The notes beneath the pieces are model-generated. The model saw only the letters and a list, made by a program, of their open reading frames with translations, was not told the origin of the DNA and did not search any database. This document shows, piece after piece, positions 15,286-22,864 of a stretch of DNA of 26,404 bases. A program made the position numbers and the translations under genes. The first letter of the stretch is position 1. Each line of letters opens with the position of its first letter. This DNA is from a virus: IMG/VR virus record IMGVR_UViG_3300007765_000041, positions 1 through 26,404 of that record; one strand, given 5' to 3'.

Positions 15286-17067
15286 TTATTGATATTTATA
15301 TCTAAGAATAACAACACCTGGACCACCTGCTGCACATGCACCACCACCACCTCCAGTGTTTGTTCCTCCAGCTACTCCACTTGCTCCACCACCAAAACCT
15401 ACAGGAGGTCCAGCTGGACCACCACAACCATTTCCATTTCCTCCACCTGCTCTTCCAACAGGACTTGCTGTAATACAAGAAGTTGCACCTGCTCCACCTT
15501 TTCCAGAACCAGGAGCGCCACCTGTAGCACCAGCCGCAGTTGCACCACCTCCACCACCAGCTGAGAAATATCCCCCTGGGTGAACACCACCACCACCAGG
15601 AAAACCTTGATCTGGTGTTGTATTAGGTGTATCTCCAGCTCCACCGGCTCCTGGTCCTGTCGGTGGTGCTGGCGCAGCTCCTCCACCTCCGGATCCACCG
15701 GCAGCTCCATTATAAATTGGTGTACCTGCACCACCACAAAATGTTCCACCACCTCCACCACCTGCTGATGTAATTGTACTAAATGTTGAAAGAGAACCAT
15801 TTTTAGAGGAAGAAGTTCCGGGTCCATTTGGTCCACCACCACCAACAGTTATAGCATAAGTTTGTTTAGAAACTGCTAATGCAGCAACACATGCTCCTAA
15901 AGGTGATCTTGTATAACAACCAGAAGCTACACCAGAAGATTCTCTATATCCACCAGCTCCACCACCACCTGAGCTACTTGCATGTCCACCGCCTCCACCA
16001 CCACCTACTACTAAGTAATCAACTGTTGTTGAACCAGCAGGAGTTCCTGCTGCAGAAACTATAAAGTCAGCTGAAGCTAAAAATGTATGAATTTTGTAAT
16101 CCCCTGAATAACTTATACATCCACCTGTAGCAGTTACAAAATTAGGTGGGGTTTCTGGCCATGTCCCTGCTGATTGATTTTGAAATTGAGAGTCCATTGA
16201 CCACATACCACTTGCTTTGTTTAATTCTTTTACGATAACTATTCCTGAACCACCTGCAGCACCAAGACAATAGTTTCCTGAATAGCCGCTTGCACCACCA
16301 CCGCCGCCTCCAGTATTTACAGTTCCAGCTACAGCACAAGAAACATTATTTGCTCCTCCTGCTCCACCGCCGCCTGGTCCACCCACTGCTGCAGTTCCAC
16401 AATTCCAAGCTCCACCTCCGCCACCACCTGCATAAAGTGTACAATTTATTGGACTTGTTGCTCCAGCACCTCCAGCTCCCCCTGTTGATTGGGAAGGATT
16501 ATTTGCTCCGACTGCTCCGGCACCTCCACCGCCTGCGCCTGCTGCGTCATTTGTTGCTGGTTGTGATTGATCGCCTCCGTCATTTCCTTGACAGGCCACA
16601 CCTGTTCCACCACACCCACTATTAGAAGTTCCACCTCCGCCAGACCCACCTGGTTTTCCGTCAGCAATACCTGGACTAGCTCCATCACTTGCTCCACCAC
16701 CACCTCCACAAGATGTAACACAAAATCCAGTTGAATTAGTTCCAGTAGTGCCTTGTGCACCTGGAGTACCTTCGCAAGTTGCTCCACCTTTAGCTCCTCC
16801 TCCACCTACTGTGACAGGATAGGCTGTTGATCCACAAACTGAAAGATTAGTGCCCGACTGCATTCCGCCTGCTCCGCCGCCACCTGAATAATATCGTCCG
16901 CCACCACCCCCGCCACCAGCGACTATTGAATAATCAATAACTCTAGTTCCTGATTGTGTTGTAAAACAACCTGTAGCTGTGATTGATGTAACAGTATCTT
17001 TACCGAAAGAAGTTTTATTACTTGCTCCGATTATGCCGCCGTTTGTTGATCCTACTGGCTGTGCCAT
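15286..17067 (-). CDS. Glycine-rich tail fibre/adhesin with two repeated domains (593 aa)
   Basis: After a short N-terminal segment there are two copies of one glycine-rich domain, about residues 45-281 and 349-590. Each opens with a strand then poly-Gly (IDYSIVAGGGGGGG; DYLVVGGGGGGG) and closes with GSGIVIVKEL or GPGVVILRYKY. A beta-type linker (282-348) lies between. Poly-Gly stretches suggest a polyglycine-II-type packed domain as in T-even adhesin tips; that comparison is by analogy. The loops contain Pro motifs such as DTPNTTPDQGFPGG and GPAGPP. There are about 18 cysteines, unusual for a fibre. It is probably a receptor-binding structural protein. Its ribosome site (AAGGAGA) overlaps the upstream stop, and oxygenase genes lie on both sides. 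Confidence 0.75.
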   Translation of the reverse strand: MAQPVGSTNGGIIGASNKTSFGKDTVTSITATGCFTTQSGTRVIDYSIVAGGGGGGGRYYSGGGGAGGMQSGTNLSVCGSTAYPVTVGGGGAKGGATCEGTPGAQGTTGTNSTGFCVTSCGGGGGASDGASPGIADGKPGGSGGGGTSNSGCGGTGVACQGNDGGDQSQPATNDAAGAGGGGAGAVGANNPSQSTGGAGGAGATSPINCTLYAGGGGGGAWNCGTAAVGGPGGGGAGGANNVSCAVAGTVNTGGGGGGASGYSGNYCLGAAGGSGIVIVKELNKASGMWSMDSQFQNQSAGTWPETPPNFVTATGGCISYSGDYKIHTFLASADFIVSAAGTPAGSTTVDYLVVGGGGGGGHASSSGGGGAGGYRESSGVASGCYTRSPLGACVAALAVSKQTYAITVGGGGPNGPGTSSSKNGSLSTFSTITSAGGGGGGTFCGGAGTPIYNGAAGGSGGGGAAPAPPTGPGAGGAGDTPNTTPDQGFPGGGGVHPGGYFSAGGGGGATAAGATGGAPGSGKGGAGATSCITASPVGRAGGGNGNGCGGPAGPPVGFGGGASGVAGGTNTGGGGGACAAGGPGVVILRYKYQ

Positions 17068-17077
17068 TTGAGTCTCC

Positions 17078-17545
17078 TTATGCGGATACCCAAGCTAATG
17101 TTGATGCATCCCAATTGAAATTATTGACTGGATCTGAATTATCCGTTGCAGTCCATCTTAGATTGTCTTCGTCCCACGTTATATTTTTATCTGTAGTATC
17201 AGTTGGATATGTGACTGGTGCTTGCCAATCATCATTACCATCTAAAGACCAAGATGCAAAAGGTTGAGGACTTAAAAATTTATCTTTTGCAGCGTCATAT
17301 ACATAACCTTTACCGCAATATTGTTTTCTAAAATTATGATTGTAAGAAGTTTGTTTCCAAGTTCCACCTTTAAAAAAATTAACGCACCATGTTTCTCCAT
17401 CAACATGCATGTCATTATCTCCTAAAGGACCTGCTGCTGTAGAAACATCATTGCCTACAACGACAACTTTTTGTACTACTTGATGTGAATCTGACGTAAA
17501 TCCAGTAGGATCTGTCATTGATTTTAGTTCTGCGAAATGTGCCAT
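17078..17545 (-). CDS. Conserved marine-phage protein of unknown function
   Basis: This 155-residue protein begins MAHFAELKSM and contains GGTWKQTSYNHNFRKQYCG (61-79), SPQPFASWSLDG (92-103) and repeated Trp-Asp-type motifs near the C-terminus (WDEDNLRW, WDASTLAW). This architecture is familiar from cyanophages and other marine phages, where it is frequently next to tail fibre genes and has no assigned role. Its aromatic, mostly beta character fits a small structural or fibre-associated protein. It has a good AAGGAG site and is followed after ten bases by the glycine-rich fibre gene. Functional assignment is open; a fibre chaperone is one possibility. Confidence 0.75.
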   Translation of the reverse strand: MAHFAELKSMTDPTGFTSDSHQVVQKVVVVGNDVSTAAGPLGDNDMHVDGETWCVNFFKGGTWKQTSYNHNFRKQYCGKGYVYDAAKDKFLSPQPFASWSLDGNDDWQAPVTYPTDTTDKNITWDEDNLRWTATDNSDPVNNFNWDASTLAWVSA

Positions 17546-17581
17546 ATTTATACTCCTTAAAAGTTATTTTATATTAAAATT

Positions 17582-18160
17582 TTAACTTATTGTCAACTTG
17601 CCTATATTAAATGATATTACAGTTTTTTTACCTTTTTTCTTGGTTCCTGTATTATGATTTAAATTGCTTTTAAATATCAATAATTGACTTTTTTTGCAAG
17701 GATATTGTATGTACCTATTGGAAAGATAGGTAGGATTAGAGGGAGGTAAGGTCATATCATCTTCTCTATAAAAGTATATATGGTCTAATGGGTCAGATTC
17801 TACATAAAAAGCTCCTGAGACAAAGGACCCAGGATGGATATGTTTAGCTAGATTATCATTCTTAAAACTTAAATTAAACCAAGAACTTTCGACAAAACAT
17901 TGATTAAGAAAGGCTTGATCATACCCTAATTCTTTAAGAAATACTTTAGAATGATTCAAAAACTCATTCAATAAAGGTTTAAAAAAATCATCTTTAACTA
18001 AATCATAGACATTATGTGATGTGTCTACATTTAAAATTTCGTTTCTATTTAATTTATATTGTTTAGCTATTTTAGAAATGTGTTTTTTAATAGATTTTAA
18101 ATCTACATTTAAAGAAGTTTTATATAGAGGAACAGGAAAAAGACTGTCTATTTCTTTCAT
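17582..18160 (-). CDS. 2OG-Fe(II) oxygenase family protein (D), TIGR02466-like
   Basis: This 192-residue protein opens with the SLFPVPLYKTSL segment typical of TIGR02466-like putative 2OG-Fe(II) oxygenases. The metal-site motif LAKHIHPGSFVSGAFYVE (105-121) includes His107 and His109. Distal His169 lies in KSNLNHNTG, and a basic pair Lys178-Lys179 in KKTVISFNIG takes the place of the usual 2-oxoglutarate Arg. The fold elements are therefore in the expected order. It begins 17 bases after the stop of the 638-residue glycine-rich fibre gene, and its ribosome site is weak (AAAAAG), suggesting dependence on read-through from the fibre gene. It is similar in type to oxygenase B but distinct in sequence. 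Substrate unknown. Confidence 0.8.
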   Translation of the reverse strand: MKEIDSLFPVPLYKTSLNVDLKSIKKHISKIAKQYKLNRNEILNVDTSHNVYDLVKDDFFKPLLNEFLNHSKVFLKELGYDQAFLNQCFVESSWFNLSFKNDNLAKHIHPGSFVSGAFYVESDPLDHIYFYREDDMTLPPSNPTYLSNRYIQYPCKKSQLLIFKSNLNHNTGTKKKGKKTVISFNIGKLTIS

Positions 18161-18177
18161 TAGGACTTTTTACTATA

Positions 18178-20094
18178 CTATAATGTTATAGTTCCGTCTA
18201 CCGTAAATGTAGCTACTTTACAACCACCTGCGGGTGCCGGCAAAGTTGTTATTGTATTAGTTCCCGGAGCGGCTGCTAAACATGCTGGCGCACAAGCTGC
18301 TGCAATTCTAAGAATAACAATTCCTGAACCTCCATTACCTCCACCTGAGTTAGGTGTTCCACCACCTCCTCCACCACCACCAGTATTAACTGATCCTGCT
18401 GTACCTGCTCCACCACTTGAATTACCGGCTCCACCACCGCCAGCTCCACCAGAACCTGCACCAGATCCACCTGGTTCAAGCCCACCTCCACCACCACCTG
18501 CGTAAGTGACTGAAGCTCCTGATATTGAGTTTGCTGTTCCTGCTCCACCAGCACCACCAGCATTAGACGGACTTGGTCCACTTCCTGGTGTAGTTGCATT
18601 TGCTCCTGCACATGAAGCTCCACCACCTCCACCACCACCTGATGGTGGAAAGTCAACTCCCAGTCCTCCTGGATTTCCTTGTGGAGGACTTACAGGAGGA
18701 GTATTACCTGCTCCTTTGTAAGATGCATCCGTTCTCATATCTGAAACACCACCACCTGATCCTCCTGGATGACCTGCTCCTGCTCCTGCTGTAGGAGAAT
18801 CAGTTGGTCCAGGTGTTCCGCCTCCACCACCACCAGTTGATGTAATCATTCCTACATATGAAGGCTCTCCACTTGCACATGCAACTGGTCCTCCTGAAGG
18901 AGCTGGAGTTGCCGTTCCACCGGCTCCTACCTGAACCGTATTAGATCCCGGACTTAAATATAATTTTGTTCCACCTGGAAAAGATGTTCTGAATCCACCA
19001 GCTCCACCTCCACCACCTTTATGTCTACCACCAGCTCCACCAGCACCAACTACTAGATAATCGAATGCTATAAATGGATTGGTTGTACCTAAATTTATGT
19101 TTGTTGATGCTTTAAATGTTCCTATATAATTTGTTCCGTCATATGCTACAGGGGCACATGCACTACATGTTGTGAAAGGAGTAGTTGTTTTTACAACTAC
19201 AATTCCTGATCCACCTGCTCCACTTGCTCCAGCAGGACCTGGACTACCAGCAGGACCTGATCCACCTCCACCTCCTCCAGTGTTATTTGTACCATTTGTT
19301 GCTGAGCAACAACCTCCAGCTCCACCGCCGCCAGCTCCACCAGCTCCAGCAGATCCTGTAGGTATGTCTGAACCTCCACCACCACCTGCGTATGTTACGT
19401 CAGAGCCTGTAATTGTATTTGGAGCTCCAGCACCTCCTGCTCCTGAATTATTATCTCCGTTTGATCCTTTTTCTCCAACAGCAGTAGCTCCACCACCTCC
19501 TCCAGCGGCGTTATCATAAGTTGGGCCAGGTGTAGGAGAAGTTCCACCATCAAAACCTTGAGGTGGAGCTGTAGGGGGCGTATTACCTGAACCTCCAGCT
19601 GTGCTTCTTGCACCTCCACCAGCTCCGCCACCTGAACCTCCAGGTCCACCAACACCAGCTGGGTTTCCTGCACTACCATAACCACCACCTGCTGATGTGA
19701 TAGTTGAAAAAATTGAATTAGTTCCTGCATTACCATTATTATGAGTTCCTGAACCAGGATTTCCTCCTGCCGCAGCGCCTCCAGCTCCAACTGTAATTGG
19801 ATAAGTTCCCCATTTTGTAGATATAGAGCATCCTTGTAATGGACTTGGTCCATACCCTGATGCACGATAACCTCCAGCTCCACCACCACCTGCTCCATTA
19901 TATTGTGCTGCACCACCAGACCCACCACCAGCGACTACCATGTAATCTTGAGTTGCGAAATTATAAACCCAATCTGAATTTTTTACATAAGAATATACGG
20001 TGTTCATTTGCCAAACACCTGGTGCACTGCCACACGCTGCACAGCCGTTAGTTACAGTATTAGGGGGTCCGATTATTCCGCCATTGCCAGCCAT
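18178..20094 (-). CDS. Glycine-rich tail fibre/adhesin with two repeated domains (638 aa)
   Basis: This is a paralogue of the 593-residue fibre. Two glycine-rich domains lie at about residues 49-302 and 344-598, opening QDYMVVAGGGSGGA and FDYLVVGAGGAGGR and closing GSGIVVVKTTT and GSGIVILRIAA. Proline loops recur (GNTPPTAPPQGFDGG and GNTPPVSPPQGNPGG). Residues 280-297 form six uninterrupted Gly-X-Y triplets (GPAGSPGPAGASGAGGSG), collagen-like, with one Pro in the Y position. The C-terminal ~35 residues end in a beta-type tail (KVATFTVDGTITL). It is a likely receptor-binding fibre or tip. There is a strong AGGAGG site, and the product is encoded directly before oxygenase D. Confidence 0.78.
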   Translation of the reverse strand: MAGNGGIIGPPNTVTNGCAACGSAPGVWQMNTVYSYVKNSDWVYNFATQDYMVVAGGGSGGAAQYNGAGGGGAGGYRASGYGPSPLQGCSISTKWGTYPITVGAGGAAAGGNPGSGTHNNGNAGTNSIFSTITSAGGGYGSAGNPAGVGGPGGSGGGAGGGARSTAGGSGNTPPTAPPQGFDGGTSPTPGPTYDNAAGGGGGATAVGEKGSNGDNNSGAGGAGAPNTITGSDVTYAGGGGGSDIPTGSAGAGGAGGGGAGGCCSATNGTNNTGGGGGGSGPAGSPGPAGASGAGGSGIVVVKTTTPFTTCSACAPVAYDGTNYIGTFKASTNINLGTTNPFIAFDYLVVGAGGAGGRHKGGGGGAGGFRTSFPGGTKLYLSPGSNTVQVGAGGTATPAPSGGPVACASGEPSYVGMITSTGGGGGGTPGPTDSPTAGAGAGHPGGSGGGVSDMRTDASYKGAGNTPPVSPPQGNPGGLGVDFPPSGGGGGGGASCAGANATTPGSGPSPSNAGGAGGAGTANSISGASVTYAGGGGGGLEPGGSGAGSGGAGGGGAGNSSGGAGTAGSVNTGGGGGGGGTPNSGGGNGGSGIVILRIAAACAPACLAAAPGTNTITTLPAPAGGCKVATFTVDGTITL

Positions 20095-20106
20095 AATTTA
20101 AACCTC

Positions 20107-20502
20107 CTAAGCGTCGTCTAAGACTTCATATGATATGAATAGTTCTAAATCAGATGCAGCACTCGCTCCACCTTTGAGAATATCACCTTCCATTAAATAA
20201 ATGGGAGTGTCAGATACTACTAAAGATGCATCTGCGGGCACTGAAATTGTTTTTGCTAAATATGTTGTGGCTGATGCACCTGTTGGTGTTAGACCATTTG
20301 CAGCTGCTGTACCCATACCGTCAACATATAAATTTAAATCTGCTGCATTTGTTCCATCAACATTTGAACATACTATTCTATTAATTTTTAATAGTTTTTC
20401 TGCATCAACTGTTAATAAAGTTGTTGTTAAAGTGTTGGTTAAAGCCCAACCATAATTACCACCATAAATACTTGTAACTGATACTATATTTGGATTTGCC
20501 AT
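20107..20502 (-). CDS. Small virion structural protein, 131 aa
   Basis: The protein begins MANPNIVSVTSIYGGNYGWA and consists of alternating hydrophobic beta strands (LLKINRIVCSNVDGTNAADL, DASLVVSDTPIYLMEGDIL). Such proteins are common in marine phage structural operons, just before fibre genes, and may be tail or fibre-attachment subunits. There is no signal peptide. Its stop is inside the ribosome site of the following fibre gene, linking the two. No named family is claimed. Confidence 0.65.
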   Translation of the reverse strand: MANPNIVSVTSIYGGNYGWALTNTLTTTLLTVDAEKLLKINRIVCSNVDGTNAADLNLYVDGMGTAAANGLTPTGASATTYLAKTISVPADASLVVSDTPIYLMEGDILKGGASAASDLELFISYEVLDDA

Positions 20503-20522
20503 AATTTAATTCCTTTTGTTTT

Positions 20523-21206
20523 TTATCCGAAAATCATTGCCATTGCAATAGCTTTCCCTGTTGATATACCAAAAGTTGAGGTTGCTGTCCACTGAGTATT
20601 TCCAGACCCATCTGAAGTAGTTAAAGCATAATCTGCTGCTGCTCCCACTGCTGCGGGTAAAGTAAGAGTATAAGAACCACTAACTGTTGTAGGGACATCT
20701 ACAGTAACAGCTGCTGAGTTATCAGCGTCATTGAATACAAGAGCATTATTATTAACTAAAGTTATCTCTGAAGATGTAGCTAATACATCCACCATATCAG
20801 GATTAGTGCCATCATTAGCAGTGGCATAAATAATTTTAGTTCCTTTATCTGTAGCAGACCATTGTACCGTGGATCCTGAACCTGAAACATATTTAAATGT
20901 GACTGTGTATGCACCTGATGAGTTATTTTTAATTATATACCAATCTTGAACATCTAGAGGAATTGTTACCGTAGTAGCTTCCGCAATTGTTCCTGTAAAT
21001 TCTATAGTTCTGTGTGCAAGAGTTGCACCAGTTGATCCGTCTGAAACAGATAAAGTAGTAGGAGTTGATGTTATAGCTTGTGTAGTATAACCACCTGCAA
21101 TTTGTTCTATAATTTCTAAGTTTGTATTAGTTTTTGTTCCCCATGTACCGGCGTTTTCACCAGTAGCCATTTTTTCAACACCTAAAGGTGTGTACGTTGA
21201 AGCCAT
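20523..21206 (-). CDS. Putative tail/fibre structural protein with conserved N-terminus
   Basis: The N-terminus MASTYTPLGVEKMATGENAG, followed by TWGTKTNTNLEIIEQ, is the phage tail-structural signature 'P-x-GE-x-x-x-TWG-x-x-x-N-x-N'. The rest is beta-rich (VQDWYIIKNNSSGAYTVTF, VSGSYTLTLPAAVGAA) and ends ISTGKAIAMAMIFG. SDGSGNTQWTA near the C-terminus resembles the junction used at the end of such proteins. It is likely a tail or fibre component, possibly anchoring fibres by its N-terminus. It has an AGGAGA site and follows the repeat protein gene by a 66-base gap that carries a small inverted repeat. Confidence 0.7.
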   Translation of the reverse strand: MASTYTPLGVEKMATGENAGTWGTKTNTNLEIIEQIAGGYTTQAITSTPTTLSVSDGSTGATLAHRTIEFTGTIAEATTVTIPLDVQDWYIIKNNSSGAYTVTFKYVSGSGSTVQWSATDKGTKIIYATANDGTNPDMVDVLATSSEITLVNNNALVFNDADNSAAVTVDVPTTVSGSYTLTLPAAVGAAADYALTTSDGSGNTQWTATSTFGISTGKAIAMAMIFG

Positions 21207-21272
21207 AATTTATCTCCTGCTTAATTCTTCATTTTTATTTTGTTTTATACATAATGTCAACATTATATATTA
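21207..21272 (-). promoter_or_regulatory. Short gap with inverted repeat and TTGACA
   Basis: The minus strand contains ATAATG-TTGA-CATTAT, a small inverted repeat in the 66-base gap after the repeat-protein gene. The loop overlaps a perfect -35-like TTGACA (21260-21255). Only a weak -10 (TAAAAA at 21237-21232) is found 17 bases away. A weak terminator or promoter is possible; nothing stronger is seen here. Confidence 0.2.
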
Positions 21273-22403
21273 TTATGGTGGTGTAACTTTACTCCAACTA
21301 CCACCTTGTGTAGCTGTTTTTTTACTCCAACTTCCGCCTTGTGTAGCCGTTTTTTTACTCCAGCTACCGCCTTGTGTAGCTGTTTTTTTACTCCAGCTAC
21401 CGCCTTGTGTAGCTGTTTTTTTACTCCAACTTCCATCTTGTGTAGGAGTATATTTTTCCCAGGCTATTGGACCACCAATTTGACCTAAAGTAGTTGTTGC
21501 AGATTGTCCTGTTAATCCCATAACTTGATCTGCTGGTGTAATTGCACCTACAGAAGAAGTTGCTCCTACTCCAGTGATAGGGTATTTAGATTCACATATA
21601 ACACTACCTACACCAGTGCTTGCAGATACACCTGTTATTCCTGTTACAGTAGCTGGAGAAAGCTCTCCAACTGATGCTGTAGCCCCTAAACCTGTTAAAC
21701 TTACATCTTCATTTGGAACAACAACTGTACCTAAAGAAGAAGTAGCATTTACTCCTGATGGAGCAACTACTACTCCTGATTCAATAACAAATTCTCCAAC
21801 AGAAGAAGTTGCACCTTGGCCTGTTAATGGAACACCTACGTTTGGTATTACTACTTCTCCAGTTGAAGAGGTAGCTTCTAAACCTGTTAATCCCATTACT
21901 TGATCTACTGGTGTAATTGCACCTACAGAAGAAGTTGCACTTTGACCTGTTAAGCCCATCACTTGATTTGCTGGTGTGATAGCACCTACAGAAGCAGTTG
22001 CGCCTTGACCTGTTAAAGATAAACTAACCGAAACATCAATAGTTGGTGTTCCTAAAGAAGAAGTAGCACCTAAACCTGTTAAAGAAAGTGAAACAGATGT
22101 AATAGCTGATAACGAACCATTTGCAGAAGTTGCACTTAGCCCCGTTGGAAGAACGGTAACATTATATGTACCACCCCAAACTTGAGATCCCCATGTATCA
22201 CGACCCCAACCTGTATCGTAGTAATCAGCATCACCCCAATCAGCTTGGCCCCATGCCGGGTGACCCCAACCTTGTAAAATATTTTCATCAACATAGCCAC
22301 CAATGTTATATGTACCTTGGCCCCATCCCATACGAGAGGCATTCCACTCCGTTGGGTTAACAATGGCCTGAAGACCCGTTACCGAAACTGTAACGTCAGC
22401 CAT
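21273..22403 (-). CDS. Repeat-containing virion protein with Trp-Gly region and tandem repeats
   Basis: This 376-residue protein has three parts. Residues 26-78 are Trp-Gly rich (GWGHPAWGQADWGDAD, GWGRDTWGSQVWGG). Residues 86-307 contain eleven copies of a T-G-x-x-A-T-S-S-x-G unit about every 20-22 residues (positions 88, 110, 132, 153, 174, 195, 217, 238, 258, 278, 299). Residues 315-376 are a tandem 11-residue repeat (GGSWSKKTATQ) encoded by 33-bp DNA repeats. The eleven-copy section is strongly beta-forming, with an Ig-like or solenoid look. It is probably a tail spike, fibre shaft or capsid appendage. Repeat number probably varies between relatives. The TAGGAG site is good. Function is inferred from composition and operon position. 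Confidence 0.7.
   Translation of the reverse strand: MADVTVSVTGLQAIVNPTEWNASRMGWGQGTYNIGGYVDENILQGWGHPAWGQADWGDADYYDTGWGRDTWGSQVWGGTYNVTVLPTGLSATSANGSLSAITSVSLSLTGLGATSSLGTPTIDVSVSLSLTGQGATASVGAITPANQVMGLTGQSATSSVGAITPVDQVMGLTGLEATSSTGEVVIPNVGVPLTGQGATSSVGEFVIESGVVVAPSGVNATSSLGTVVVPNEDVSLTGLGATASVGELSPATVTGITGVSASTGVGSVICESKYPITGVGATSSVGAITPADQVMGLTGQSATTTLGQIGGPIAWEKYTPTQDGSWSKKTATQGGSWSKKTATQGGSWSKKTATQGGSWSKKTATQGGSWSKVTPP
21285..21455. repeat. 33-bp tandem direct repeats (about five copies)
   Basis: Units begin ACTCCA at 21291, 21324, 21357, 21390 and 21423, each 33 bp. The middle copies are nearly identical (e.g. CTTGTGTAGCTGTTTTTTT) and the last has diverged. Each encodes 11 residues of the C-terminus of the repeat protein. 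The period is a multiple of three, so copy-number changes preserve the frame. There are no spacers, so this is not a CRISPR array. Confidence 0.95.
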
Positions 22404-22412
22404 GTTTTACTC

Positions 22413-22853
22413 CTATGCTATTCTGATAATTGCTGTAGTTGCTGCCGCTGCTGGAAATTGAATTGTAAAAGTTCCACTAGTGGCTGTTTTATCTCCACCG
22501 AAATCTATCGCACAAACTGAAGCATCTGTAGCATGTGAATCATTAAAAATTAAACATCCTCTTGCTGTGAATGAAGCTGATGTCCAAGAGACATCAGAAA
22601 AATCACAAACGGCAGTTGATGAATCTAATGTTGGTGTAACACTTGTTAGAGCTGCTCCTTTTGCAGTATAAGCAGTTCCTGAAGTATTTGTTATTTCTTC
22701 AGTACTTGTGTAAGCAGTCGTTGATGCTCCTAAAGTTGCAGAGCTAGTGTATAAAGCTAAATTAAAAGTGTTTCCAGTAGAAGCTGTAAAATTATGTTCT
22801 GCTTCTAGGATTTCTTGTTTAAAGCTATTACAAATTGCCGATGTTATTGCCAT
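22413..22853 (-). CDS. Conserved marine-phage virion protein, 146 aa
   Basis: The start MAITSAICNSFKQEILEAEH followed by NFTASTGNTFNLALYTSSAT is a recurring marine phage structural protein type. The middle part (VTPTLDSSTAVCDFSDVSW) and the end (GTFTIQFPAAAATTAIIRIA) complete an all-beta subunit. It lies between an adaptor-like gene and the repeat protein gene with short gaps. It probably forms part of the tail, neck or fibre attachment. The upstream stop falls next to its ribosome site. A specific role is not known. Confidence 0.7.
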   Translation of the reverse strand: MAITSAICNSFKQEILEAEHNFTASTGNTFNLALYTSSATLGASTTAYTSTEEITNTSGTAYTAKGAALTSVTPTLDSSTAVCDFSDVSWTSASFTARGCLIFNDSHATDASVCAIDFGGDKTATSGTFTIQFPAAAATTAIIRIA

Positions 22854-22864
22854 AATTATCTCCC

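Noticed and set aside
15399-15845. Minus-strand Val/Gln/Leu-rich frames inside the fibre genes (also 16446-16805, 18276-18656, 19395-19928)
   Set aside because: They are shifted readings of GGN-rich DNA giving Val/Glu/Gln/Leu strings; they overlap completely with the real fibre frames.
15289-16625. Several plus-strand open frames rich in Pro, Cys, Thr or Leu/His
   Set aside because: They are the complement of poly-Gly codons in the minus-strand fibre gene; the composition is low-complexity and none has a convincing ribosome site.
18506-20051. Plus-strand Pro-rich and His/Leu-rich frames opposite the second fibre gene
   Set aside because: Same cause: antisense of glycine codons. The minus-strand frame has ordered repeats and a ribosome site.
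15286-20094. Calling the fibres collagen-like proteins
   Set aside because: Only short Gly-X-Y runs exist (six triplets at best). Most of the sequence is poly-Gly with irregular spacing, so only a glycine-rich adhesin call is supported.
21285-21455. CRISPR-like array
   Set aside because: The repeats are contiguous with no spacers, and they encode protein repeats in frame.
21190-21483. Plus-strand frame with repeated Leu-Gln-Leu-Pro-Pro segments
   Set aside because: It is the antisense of the 33-bp repeats; the sense product is continuous with a 376-residue protein.
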